DNA from: Mercenaria mercenaria
Taxonomy: Eukaryota > Mollusca > Bivalvia > Venerida > Veneridae
Reading direction: 5' to 3'
Assembly (NCBI RefSeq): GCF_021730395.1
Contig: NC_069364.1
Coordinates: forward strand, 84,897,972-84,961,971
DNA: 64,000 nt
The translations under genes and the position numbers were made by a program. Of this stretch, positions 36,401 through 48,500 are shown in pieces; position 1 is the first letter of the stretch, and each line of letters begins with the position of its first letter. The notes under the pieces were generated by a model. It was not told where the DNA came from. It saw only the letters and a list, made by a program, of their open reading frames with translations, and made no database searches.

Positions 36401-37288
36401 AGGCATGAGCGATAAGGCAGACTGTAACATACTTTTTGCATATCGTTTAAGTAACACATAATTCCTTCTATCATTCTTGTAATCTTTTGACAGTTGACAC
36501 CTTTGAACAAACGAAAACAAGCAAGAGATTACTAGAATAATAGAACACATATTTGGGGATTAGCTGTCACTTATAATGATATCGCAACAAGCTAGCACAT
36601 TTATTATCTATAGGTAATAATATACGAAAAGTATCGTATTAAAAAACTGAAGCTTAATTGAAAATTGATAGTTTCTTTCAAATACTGAGAGCACATTTGT
36701 GAAATTTTAAGAACCAGAGACATGTCAAAATTTTACAAAATCGAATCGTTTAAAATAGTTAAAGGTCCTTAGTGCTCTCGACTTTATTTCAAATAGAAAC
36801 GTCGTGAACAGAGAACTACATCTTTTTTACCGTACGAATATCATGTACACTTGAATGCCTTCTTACATTGTATATCCACATGTATTTAAGGCGGTAACTT
36901 CATAGCCACATTTTGTTCCTTGAGGGCCAATGTGTTTAATGGGATTAATGGACGGACTCGACTTATACTAAGTTTTTCTATATAACCCGTTTGATAAAGA
37001 GATTTGAGACAGTCTGGGGAACTTTTTTTATGAAGTCAGAAAATTTAAAACAAATTATGCGCCTTAAAATATACATTTACTTTCGAATTTGTTAATCACT
37101 TTTAATAAAGAGTCCTTAAAGGTAAACGGTAAAGACATATGGTGATGACCTGCACTCTAAAAACACGACACCTGTTAAAAACGTGACAATAAAAATACGA
37201 GTGTACCATGTCATTAATGAATGTTGAACAAACAATACATAAATATTAATAATCGTATAATGAGTAAATGACAGGCTACTTCGGTTTT
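36401..37288. other. Intergenic, nothing recognised
   Basis: AT-rich, no supported gene, RNA or repeat boundary. Confidence 0.35.
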
Positions 37289-37748
37289 AGCTCGACTATT
37301 CGAGGAATATATAGAGATATTGCACTCATCCGTTCGTCGGCATCTGCGTCCTGATTTGATTAAGTGGTATCTCAGTATGCACTCACGGAAACGAATTAAA
37401 ATTTATTGTGATGATCTGGGTTCGATAACTCTTTTCTGTATTTTGACTAAGTATTGTACATGTAAACTGGTATTAAAACAGCACTAACGGTCCGATGGAT
37501 TGAAACTTCACACACCTGTTTACTGTGATGATCTGAGTTACAATGCACAGTGTTCACAAAATTTGTTTTTGCTTTTTCACAAAGTTATGCAACTTTCCAT
37601 CTCTACAATATTTAAATATAATCTGTTTTCTCTCAGTAAGCAAAATTGTTGCCCTTTTTGCGCTTGTTTATGTCTATATTTTACATTTCAACTTTCTTAG
37701 TGACAATGCTTTTGAATAGTCGAGCGTTGCTGTCCGTAGACAGTTCTT
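37289..37748 (+). mobile_element. HINE-like dispersed repeat, 'agctcgactattc' family
   Basis: The 5' end 'agctcgactattcg' is mirrored near the 3' end by 'gaatagtcgagcg', then the hairpin 'ctgtccgtagacag' and 'ttcttg'. No coding capacity. Same family as 58231-59128. Confidence 0.7.
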
Positions 37749-38562
37749 GCTACATATCCACTAAAATCAAACCGTTGTTACAGTTCGTAATTAAGTTGTT
37801 TACCTTGGGGATAAAGGCTAAATAAAATACATTAATTTATTAGTTTCTCATGCAATCACATTAAAATTAATGAAAACACAATCTTTCAACTGAATTCCCT
37901 TAAGTCATTTCGCTTTCAACCTTTTATAATGAAACAATTTCTATTTAGTTTGTAGCCTACAGAAACTGTTATAAGGAAATCCTGTCCTGTATATTCACAG
38001 AAGTTAAACAAGTCATAATCTTTAATTAACGCATGATACATATAATTGCGGAGATACTCAATTTCTTCTTTGTTTCGTCTATGACCACGTCTTGGCTGAT
38101 TTTACTAATTACTAGCCAATTTAGCTGTAACTACTCTTATACATTTATTATAACAATATAATGCATTTATTGTGTCATGAAAATGAAGCTGATGATAATT
38201 TAACGTTTCATTTCCATTCAAAAGTAGGTACTAAAATATATAATTCAAGAGAGGTATCGGGTTTTTGACAACTTGTTAGTCGTTTTTATTTTGGCCCGCC
38301 TCGGCGGGACGATATAACGATATAGGAATTTTTTAATGAATATCTAACTTGATTAAAAGGTTCCCGCCAAGGAAAACGTTCTTTGCATCGGACCAGCAGT
38401 TGTGATTAATTGTAATAGGAAGAATAAATTTTCGAACCAGAGCTCTGCAATGCTTTATCGTCGTCTTAAGATCTATGGAATAAAGTCTCTTCGCTGGACC
38501 AGCTACTCTGCCTAAGTGTGACCTCTCTGTCTCTGTCACTTTGTCTTTCTGTCTCTCCCTCT

Positions 38563-38625
38563 CTCCAGTGGGGCTCAAATTCTCGATCCAGAGGCGAATG
38601 CTCTACAACTGAGCTATCATGGTAC
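38563..38625 (-). mobile_element. tRNA-like SINE head, antisense
   Basis: The minus strand reads 'gatagctcagttgtagagca' (A box), then 'ctctggatcgagaatttgagccc' split over the arm and B box, followed by a GA-rich tail ('gagagagggagagaca', to about 38530). It stands head to head with the next feature. Confidence 0.6.
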
Positions 38626-38639
38626 ACGATTCCACTTTC

Positions 38640-38800
38640 AGTGAAGTAACTTTGTCTAATGGGAGAGCGTCCGCCTCCGATGCGGAGGGTCATGGATTCG
38701 ATCCCCGGTCGCACACCAAGGACGTGAAAAACGGTACAGTTGCTCCCTTAATATGCTCAGCATTATGCGGATGAACAGGCTCTTCTATCAAACTCAGATA
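38640..38800 (+). mobile_element. tRNA-derived SINE, sense
   Basis: The head has 'ctaatgggagagcgtcc' (A box), a strong hairpin 'cctccgatgcggagg' and B box 'ggattcgatcccc'. The body follows with 'cgtgaaaaacggtacagttg' and 'atatgctcagcatta'. The anticodon-loop position 33 is not T and the acceptor stem is absent, so it is not a tRNA gene. Confidence 0.7.
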
Positions 38801-39945
38801 TACGATCAGATATACATGTACTATTTTCGTGTTGATTATACACGTCAAGGGAAGCAACCGTCTGACATGTTGTAACTTCGATGAGCGTCGAAAAAATCAA
38901 GCAACATAAAATTACATTTAAGCGAACGTTCTGAAAGTTTAAAACATGTTAAAGTAACTATTTTCACGAAATTAAATCGACAACGAGCCGCATAATAGCT
39001 TATTTTACAAAGCTAAGATTGTATAGCGCCCTTTCCGTGAAAAGCACGTTAAAAAGCATTTTATTGTAAGGGCAGCATTATGTTTTTCTTACAGCACAGA
39101 AACGGAGCGATCTAACCGGAGGGACAGAGCAAGAGAAAAAAAAAAAACAGAACAAACAGAGAGCTATTTCAGATACAAGCAAGTTCAACTAACTTAGCCT
39201 AGCTCTTCGCGAATAAACAATCTGGTTCTTTCACGTGTTGTGTACAACCGATTAGAACCAGTTCTGGGCTCTTAGTTAGGTGGGAGACACGCAAGAGTAA
39301 CTCTAATGCAGCTTTGATATCAGTACCTAGCACAGGAGGATGAACCAGATAGCGAACAGTTCAAGACTCTATACAAATCTTATGAATTAACCACCGACCA
39401 TAGCTTAATTGGGGGAAAAAATGACGTATATTAGGAACCAACGTTTAAAAAAATCTCAGTGACAGATTTATTGTAAGTGCACTACTTGTATATCACAAAG
39501 GGCTCATCACAAATCGCATAAAATGTAAGACTTACGTACGGCATATATGTATATGATTACCCTCTGAACAAATACCGAGTTTTTTATGTTGTTTCTTGCT
39601 TCAAATTTCTTCCAAGACTGCCGCTAGAAAGGCCATATTTAACTTTGAGTTCAAAGACGTTTTTTCAAAGGCAAGTCTGTTGAAAGCCACTTCTTTGCAT
39701 TTATATAACAGTAGTTTGTCAAAATTGTGCTTCCGTGGTGTAGTCGAAAGTCTCTAATAAACAGATCCTATTTTTTTCCATTTTTCTCGCATTTGCGTTT
39801 AATGGGCATTATTTCACTCGTGAAATGAACGAAAGTAGGGTGTTTATTCTGTGGACCGCTTTCCGAAATGCAGCAGTAAGAGGGTACATGACTTCAGTTA
39901 CCTTGCATTTCAACACCCCTTTACTTTTCGTTTTCTTGAAGCAAA
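38801..39945. other. Intergenic, nothing recognised
   Basis: No supported gene or clear repeat ends. Confidence 0.35.
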
Positions 39946-39947
39946 TA

Positions 39948-40184
39948 TACTCAGTTCCAAAAGAAAGTGTGCACTTTTTAAGTTTAAATATTTCAAAAAT
40001 TCCCCGACGTTTTTGTTTCATTTTTTCATACACTAACTCTCAGGTATAACTCAAAATCTAAAATGCACACCACTTTGTTTAAGAACTGATTTAAATTTTG
40101 GTACAAAACATTATAAGTTTTCATGAAAATAACCGAGAAAAAATAACAGAAAACTAAGTGCACACTTTCTTTTGGAACTGAGTG
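39948..40184. mobile_element. Tc1/mariner-type MITE
   Basis: 237 bases with inverted ends 'actcagttccaaaagaaagt' continuing 'gtgcac', nearly perfect on both sides, flanked by TA dinucleotides (39946-39947 and 40185-40186). No transposase. The near-perfect ends suggest a recent copy. Confidence 0.88.
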
Positions 40185-40186
40185 TA

Positions 40187-41025
40187 TTATATGGATAGCT
40201 TGTGGAAAATAGGTCTAAGACAGGAGTGAAAATCTAGAAACAGGGGTCCGCCCTCCCCCACCCACCTCCCCTACACACAATTTTGAGAGTGGGGTGCAGC
40301 ATATGGTTTGCCCCCCCCCCCCCACCCACACACACACACTTTTAACCCCAAAAACTGATTTTCTCAGGGGGAAAAACACAGAAGATAGAGAGAAAAAAAG
40401 CCACTTTGGGAGAGCATTTAAACGTACTGATGTGGATTTGATGCGATGTCTGTTGTCACTTGTAAAGGGGAATGTTCAGGGAAAATTTGTGTAGGTTTAG
40501 CTGGCCGGTCACCTATTACCGCCTTCTCCCCCACTCTCCCTACTTTGAGTTCACTCCTACGTCACTGTAGTACTTTTTATAGTTTCAAAAGTTACAAAAG
40601 TAGGTGATCAAAGTAGGCCGTCGTTTATAAAATTGTTCACTGTACAGATAAGATATTGATTACCAATTAACAGTAGTAGTGTCGTGAGCACGAGTGCCTG
40701 TGGATGTAAGATGACTCGTGCTTTAATTAATGAATGAATGCGTATTTTATACGCTCCTATAAGGAACTTGAAATAAAAGCACCCGTTTTACTTTATTTCT
40801 TCTATTTGCTTAAAAAATCTATCACTAAATCGACTCTCGGGTTAACTTTTCCACCACAGGTTTTAGCATGATGGTAGAATAAATTGGAGTGAGACCTAGT
40901 GTTACAGTAGTAAAACCGATCCAGTCGTGTTATTTTTATGTGCTTCTATACTAAACAAATGTGGCAGGAAAAAATATCTAGTGTTACTTTAAGACCCAAC
41001 TTTACCAGACTATAGGTCAAAGGGA
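40187..41025. other. Intergenic; C-rich low-complexity patch
   Basis: 'ccccctccccca'-type and C-run/CA-repeat sequence at about 40245-40340. Otherwise nothing recognised. Confidence 0.4.
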
Positions 41026-41475
41026 AATAACTAACAGGGCCTTTGATTGGTTGAAAAAGTATATGGTATTCCGAGACAAATATTTAAGATTTAAAGTGGT
41101 CTCTCATTGGTGAAATATCTGTTGAATATGTTTGAAAACTGTTTTATTTCTTAAATTGAGGTTCTAAGCCATGATTAATGGAGGAAAAAATATTTGAAGA
41201 TGTATTTTGCTTGAAAATTTTGCTTGTTTTAGTGATATAGTATTTCCATGAAATGTAAACAAAAATTAACTGCCGGACTGGGGGTTACTGACTTGCGGGT
41301 GAAAAAAGTGCACAAAAATGATGGTCAACATATATATTTCTGGCTGTTTTCTTTTAGGTCTTGAATAGTTCTTTCACCCTGGGTAGGTGGCATCAAAAGT
41401 TTAAATGTTAGGGAAGGGCTATAACCCAAAACATTACAATGTAAGTCTATGGGAAAACTGTTACTTCCCTTTGAC
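41026..41475. mobile_element. MITE-like inverted-repeat element
   Basis: 450 bases. The left end 'gtcaaagggaaataac' and the right end 'gttacttccctttgac' are inverted copies. No coding sequence. The target duplication is unclear. Confidence 0.8.
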
Positions 41476-42188
41476 CACTAGCAGTGGCTATGGGTCCGGT
41501 AGTCGGATCTCTAAACCCGTGTACGGGCTGCCTTGAAGTCTAGTAAGGTAAATTTTGCCAATAAATACTTGTAAAAAGGATTTTGGTTGTTCACAAATGC
41601 GTTATTTGAATTACCTAATTTTTCACCATCATCTTCATTAAATGTAAAACGTTCCAAATTTCAAATGTCAACGAAAAAAATCTACAGTCTAAGTATCGGG
41701 TCATCATTTTACACAAATACGGTAATAAAAGATAGGGCTTGGAGGACTGTATATAAATACTTCTGTTTTCTGTCGCCTGCCATACAGATTCCGCATAATA
41801 TTGGCAATATACCTTGTTTTAATAATCCAAAATTTATTTTGAATTTTATGTAACTCGTTTAAAATTACCGTCACACTAACAACATATATCACATAACTTT
41901 AGTGTTTTTTTTTTGTATTTTTTTTCAAAAACATGCATCTTTATTTGACTTAACAGTTTTTGGTTAAGATTGGTATAGCTTCGTTTTTTCGGATATCTAC
42001 TGTTCTCACCGAGTTCTTGTTATTCGGTAGGATGTTGTTGTATTTTTTTCACGATGATTTACATAAAATTGTGGGATTTCAGGAAAAGGTTTCTAGGGGC
42101 CACATTTTGAGCCATTCGTATGGCATATATCTGGTCTTGTATTAAATTATATTTCAATGTATCGACTGACTATACAATTCTGATTTCT
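41476..42188. other. Intergenic, nothing recognised
   Basis: AT-rich; no supported feature. Confidence 0.35.
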
Positions 42189-42727
42189 AGCTCACGTAGG
42201 GACAATGTGAGCTTTTGTGATCGCACTTCGTCCGTCCACATGATTTCTTATGAACACGATAGAGACCACATTTTGCATTCGATTTTAATCATAAACTTTG
42301 CACACAACTTATATTGGCATAATATCTCGGTTCCTTTCGAAAACTTGCCAGATCCCATCATGGGTTCCAGAGTTATGACCCTATCTTCATAAAACTTGGT
42401 CAGAATGTTCATCTTGATGATTCCTATACCAAGTTTAAAAGTGGGTCATACAGGTTAAAAAAATAGGTCACTCGGTCATATCAAACGAAAAGCTTGTTAA
42501 CACTCTTGGGGCCATGATTATGACCATATCTTCACGAAACTTGTTAAGAATGTTTATCTTGGTGATTCCTAGGCAAAGTTCGAAACTGGGTCATGTGGAG
42601 TCAAAAACTAGGTCACCACATTTAAGACCCTATCTTCATGAAATTTGGTCAGAATGTTTATCTTGATGATTCCAATGACAAGTTTAACAGGTGAGCGATA
42701 TAGGGTCATCATGGCCCTCTTGTTTTT
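42189..42727 (+). mobile_element. HINE-like dispersed repeat, 'agctcacc' family, diverged copy
   Basis: 5' hairpin 'agctcacgtagggacaatgt' then 'gagcttttgtgatcgc', and 'cgtccgtcc'. The core contains 'cttcatgaaatttggtcaga' and 'aactgggtcat' phrases in about 150-bp units. The 3' end is 'caggtgagcg', hairpin 'agggtcatcatggccct', then 'cttgttt'. Same family as 54303 and 60151. Confidence 0.75.
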
Positions 42728-44087
42728 ATTTTATCTTGCAAAAGATTGGCAAATAAATTTATCATGTAAAAAAATATGCGGGTGTAACAAAGGAAAAAGA
42801 AGAAGAAATTTAATAAATTGAAAAAAAGAGCATTAAAATTTGACAATACAAAAATGTACATTATGGCAAGCTTTATATATTTAGTTTACTTAGTATACAT
42901 CTGATTCTTTTTAAAACATTTACTTGCTGTGCACCCTTTTTCACATATTACTATTATGAAAATCAAATATCGGCTAGCAGTCAATGTCCAGCCCGTATTT
43001 TTCTCACGCTCTTAGATATCCGTTACCCGTATGCATAGCCGCTGTCGTAATTTTACTTTTCTGAACAAACCCGAACTAGTTCCTGTATCCATTGATGAAA
43101 TTACTATTGATCTGAGGGCTAAAATATCTAGAGGCTCATGTTAGTTCAATGCCGACAACTTTTTGATAAATTCATGGAAGGCGACGTGTCAATAGCCAAA
43201 ATAGAGCTGAAACTATTCACAGCTATCTTTATTCGGGGGCAAATTACGCCGCCATTTTCGTTAATTTCACAAAAGCTAACTTAGAAACGAAATACACTGG
43301 TTTGAAGTAAGTATCTATATGGAGTTTTAATTGTGTATTGTCTGTGTTGTAGCAAAAATGGTCGTCTTCCACCACTTAAGCCCGAGTCTTCATTTTGGAG
43401 TCTTCTTTCGTATGTCGAATTTTTTGACCTTCACAAATGGAGAATCGGTACTCTTCAGTTTTCCGTCTGCAAAATCAGCGGAATTGTTTTAAACACACTT
43501 GTTCATTAACATGAATGTCAGTTCATGATATATGATAATTTTGCATGATTTTTTTTAGCAGATCATGTCTGGTCCTCCGGAACGTGTTTCACTTCTTTGT
43601 ATCGATCAGTAAACCATTTTTTTTAGGTGAATATTGCTTAATATTTCAACAAAATTTAAGTAAATATCAGGGACCCCTAGACAACATCTAGTAGTCTTGT
43701 CTTGGCGTACAGATCCGTACAGTACTGGTAGACACTTCATAAAAATAATTGGAAGCTTTTATTGTTTTTCTTTGGACTGATGAATTAAAATAATCAGGGA
43801 TTTTTTTACCTTTTAGAAACTGGGGCCCATTCATTTGGGAAAAATGGCATGTAAAACCTGAAAATTGGGAAATACAAAAAATAAGTTTTACCATCATACA
43901 ACCTTTATTTCAGCATTGTTATTGTTTGATGTCATATTACAGGTCTTTTGCTTTTATACTTTTTGTCTTTTGAAAGTGTCTACTAAATTTTGTGGTATTT
44001 CTTCAGTGAGAAACTCTCAGACACTCAACGGTCAGTAAAATTTTGGGAAATTTAAACCTAAGAATTGGGAAAATAAGCAAATAACCG
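42728..44087. other. Intergenic, nothing recognised
   Basis: AT-rich; short unsupported open frames only. Confidence 0.35.
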
Positions 44088-44686
44088 ATTCTAGGATTAC
44101 GGAAGTTCCGTATTCCTAGACAGTCCTATGAGGATAGGCTAGGATTACAGAAGTATTTAAGAGGCATCAAAAATATGTTACAACATGCATAAATGATCCT
44201 GTCAACTTACTTATTTCTTTTAAAATAACGATCCTTTTGAGCTATCATTAAGAATATAATTCTACGTTTGTCTGTTAATTTCAAAAAAATATATATATAT
44301 TTAGTATGATTTCGGAGAGAAAAAAACGTATGTATATATACGGGTCTTGATTTTGCCTGTATCTTCGCGGAAAACTCTAGTTACAAGCAAAATAAACTCA
44401 TAAAATTTAAAGTATTAAATTTTTTTTTTAAATCTAACTTCAACCCTCATATTTCTATAATATTTCCGCGCGCCCCCCCATTAATATAACATTTAAGATT
44501 ATACTAACCCAAAATGGCAGATCGATAACACGAAATACAAGTAATACGGTAGGCATGAAAAAATCGCTATTTTCAGTTAAATAAGTAAGTTTACAACATC
44601 ATTTATGCATGTCCTAACTTATTTCCATAATCCTAGCCAATCCTCGTAGAACCGGAGGCTAGGATTATGGTACCGTAATCGTAGCC
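44088..44686. mobile_element. Long-inverted-repeat element (foldback or MITE)
   Basis: The first about 150 and last about 150 bases are inverted copies: 'gaggataggctaggatta' and 'acatgcataaatgat' on the left, 'taatcctagccaatcctc' and 'atcatttatgcatgt' on the right, with outer 'ctaggattacgg' against 'ccgtaatcgtag'. The centre is AT-rich without coding capacity. Confidence 0.8.
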
Positions 44687-45521
44687 ACTGCCTTTCTGTT
44701 AAAATGTATCATTTTTCAGACAATATTCAGATAAGTTTATTACATTCATCTGATCAATATTTGTTTAAAAAAAAAGCCACTAGTGATTACTGTCTTTGTG
44801 TAAAAGCATTCCATTTGTCCAACTACAATAACAAATTGATTTATTGCACTTCATAAACGAATTGATTACTGGAGTGGATTCCTAGAAAAACCACTAGAGG
44901 ATTGGCTAGGGGTCTGGTTACCGGACAGCAATGTGTTTTTAAAAGACATAAAATTTTGCTGATATAATTTCCAATAAGTTTGCATATTCCTTGCTTGTGA
45001 GATATTTCGGTAGGACATATTACTGACTCGCTATTGTAAGCCATTGTGAGCACCTTGCTTTATCAGTTTTGGTCCAGTGAGTAACTGGGTATTTTACATA
45101 CCTCATGGTACACATTATTTTCAAATTCTTCAAAAGATGGCAGAATCATTTTTTTTTTTTTTACTAGGCTTATGTGCCGATTTCCAAGGTAACTGTTAAG
45201 TTTTGATTATGACTAAAAGATGACAAACACTACAGATAACAATTACATAAAGGAACAAAGTGATTGATTGAATAGTGCAAGGTTTGTCTGTTGTTCAACA
45301 TAGTAGGAAGTATTACTGAATCTCAGTGTTTTTTTTATTACCTCCCTTTATGACTCTTTAACTGTACAAAATCGTGTGCAATATTGGATCTAGCACTTTT
45401 TTTTATATAAAGTAACTATCATGCGTATTGTCTATTTGGACGTGCTATCTATTTCTGACATGAAATTAATAGCATTATATAACTTTATGCAGTTTCAGGC
45501 CTATTTTTGGTCTCCTAGGAG
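44687..45521. other. Upstream region of the unrecognised gene
   Basis: No recognised promoter motif. 'tattacctccctttatgact' (45337-45356) matches the reverse complement of 30789-30813. An acceptor-like 'tttttggtctcctag' (45504-45518) just before the start codon may join a 5' UTR exon. Confidence 0.35.
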
Positions 45522-48500
45522 ATGCCATCTACAAGACGTGGGCAAGGGACTCCTAAAAGGGGTGCTCCATCACAAGGAGAACAGAAGGTTGATCAAAGGG
45601 CAGCAACCCAAAACAACAGAAATGACACTCAAGGAAATAAAATGCTTGGGACTCCAAAGACTAGTCAGGGAGTAGAGGTATGTTCCTCTGGTGATATTTG
45701 TTTTTTTTTTTAGCAGTCTGGAGAGTTATGAAGTAAAACAAAAAAATCGAACGTGTTTAAATGTCACTTTATCCTGAATTTACATATCATGCAGAAATAA
45801 ATACATATTCTGAAGAGCTTTTAGTTTAAGAACATTATAACGTATTTTGTAAAATAAGATATGACTAACATAATGAAAACAACATGGAAAATACTAATCC
45901 TGTCAAAGGGTTTAAAACTGCTTAAAAACTAACCAGAGAAAAAAAAGAGACCAATATGCTATGGAATAAAACCCTCGGTATTGATCAGAAAATGCTATTA
46001 ACATTTGACTCCAAAATACAACCCTGGCTTTTTTGCTGCATGTTCGTTATTACAAAACTATTGTTTGGTTTATGGGTAGGGCCTAAGTGTTCTCACAGAA
46101 CTAATCAATTGGTGTTATTGAGGTGTTGAACATTTTTGGTTGGACTTGATAATTTTTTAAAGGTTTTCTAAACATTCCTGTTTCTGTATAGATTGTTAGA
46201 TCAACAAGAAGATTGCAGACTGTGCCTGAGACCAGCCCGGTTATTTTAAGGAGAACCAGAGGATCAAACTTGGAACCAGTCCAGGAGAAGGAACCAGCTG
46301 CAGGAAGAAGAGCAACAAGAAAAGATGGTATATTTTTCTTCTTAAGGTCCTTAGAAGCAGGACTATTTTCTAAACTAGTCAGTACTTCGTTGCACTTCTT
46401 TTCTCACTTTTTGCAATGACTGCAAACTGGACTAGTATTTGGGTAAACTGTTGTGAAGGCTTACTGAGCACATCGTGTACAAAGCTTTTGAGACCACTCA
46501 AGATGCAGCGTCCATCTTATGTCCATCAATTCACATTTCCTTTAAATGAATTCTCTGAATCAGTTCAGTGAATGTTGATGAAACTTAGCATTAAATCATC
46601 TTAGATGGTTTCCTTCTATGTATTTATATTTGTTGGAGTTGCAAGTCAGATGTAAGACCACCATGATCTTCTTGAAAAGTGTTTTATAAGCCTTCAAGGC
46701 CTTAAATAGTACTTCTTCTGGGTTCGACAAATTATTGAAAGCAACTGACCTGCAGTATGAACTGCCTAGAATTTTCACTACTTCTGCTACAATTTGTATT
46801 CGGCCTTCAGTTCACTTATAAAATATTTGCAAACAGTGTCTATTTTTAAGTCTGTTAAAAAAGGTACATCTTGATCTGGACTACCAAGCATCTAGCTGAT
46901 GTCATAATGAGGTACTCGCTACTGTAACAGAGCGGGACAGATTTTAGAGTTTCGGACAGCAAATCAACTTCCGTTTCAGATATTTAAGTTATCCAGCTTC
47001 TGCACAGCTCCATTTTAATTGGATTTATTGTCTTTTTGGTCAAATATAACACTTTCCCAGTTGGACTAGTGCACTGCTTCAGTAAGTTTCACTGGTCTGG
47101 TGCCAATTTCTACTTGAGATGATTTGTTGAACCCTGTTCTTTGCTGTTCAATTTAAAGTAAAATTATTATATATGTATTGGTACATTTTAAAGCTGATAT
47201 CATTGTTTAGGAGTTAAACTATCAGCCAGTTTGAATGTTTCATTTACAGAAGTTAAGTCAGATGATACTGTTGGACCAGTAAAGTCTCCATCTACTAGGT
47301 ACTCTAAACGAGCAGCTGAAAGTCCTGAAGTTGTAACAGTAAAAAAGCAGAAAACTGCTTCCATTGCTACAGTTACTTCTACAACCAGAGGTGCAGAAGC
47401 GAAAAATGACTCAGTTGAACGTGAAGACCATCAAGAGGCAGAGAAAGTAAAAGATGTAGCAAAGTCAGATGCTAAATCTGAAAATGAAAGCTTAATAGAT
47501 CATCATAAAGCTGTACAAAAAAGTTTGGATAATGAGAATAAAAATTCAAAGGCGAGGAGTGGTTTGAAATCTGTGACACAGAGAGCAGGTACCACAGGGT
47601 CTGTGTCCGCAGCTGATTTGATGTCACCTAGAAGAAGCTCAAGAGCTGTGATTCCTAACAGTCGATTTAAAGACATGGTTGATCCAGGCAAAAGGAAATC
47701 TGGTAGGTATTTTAGTTTGAATTCATACTTGTAATAATCCTGGTATTATTGGTCTGAATACTTCAAAAATATTATAACTTCTGGAGATATAAATGTGATT
47801 CTCTTTTTTTCTGTTTAACAGACTTACAGCATTTGAAGTTAGATATACAAATAATTCAAAGGCTCATTACTTAAAATTTATCTTTTTTATGCACAAAACT
47901 TGCAATGTACCTTTAACTTTAAAATAGGGCCTTCAGAGCTGAATGTTGTTGGTTGGAAATTTTGCTTGTGATGTAGAATTCTTCATCCAGCTGGCTTACA
48001 GCAGGACGGTTTTCAAGTATTGGGCTCAAAATAAAGATATACATGTGCTTAATTTATTGAACCAATGTTTTAGTGTTGCTTCACAAATCCACAGGGTATG
48101 ATATTATCAACATATGGATATGCTGAAAATGTAGTGAAACATGGGTATATTGATACACATTATCAATATCAACATGAAACATGAACATGATGATATGTTG
48201 ACAAATATTAACATGAAATCTTGAAATATTGATGAACATGATTACTAGTATGAAGAACAGCGTCGTTGTTGTTGTTGTTGGATTTAACGTCGCACCGACA
48301 CATGATAGGTCATATGGCAACTTTCCAGCTTTAATGGTGGAGGAAGACCCAAGGTGCCCCCCCATGCATTATTTCATCACGAGCGGCACCTGGGTAGAAC
48401 CACCGACCTTCCGTAAGCCAGCTGTCTCCGTTGATGCACATAATTATGAATATCAGTATGACACATGGCTATGTTGATGGCCATAAAATTTATGAATATC

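Noticed and set aside
38640-38720. tRNA gene on the plus strand
   Set aside because: The anticodon loop lacks T33 and there is no acceptor stem; better explained as a SINE head.
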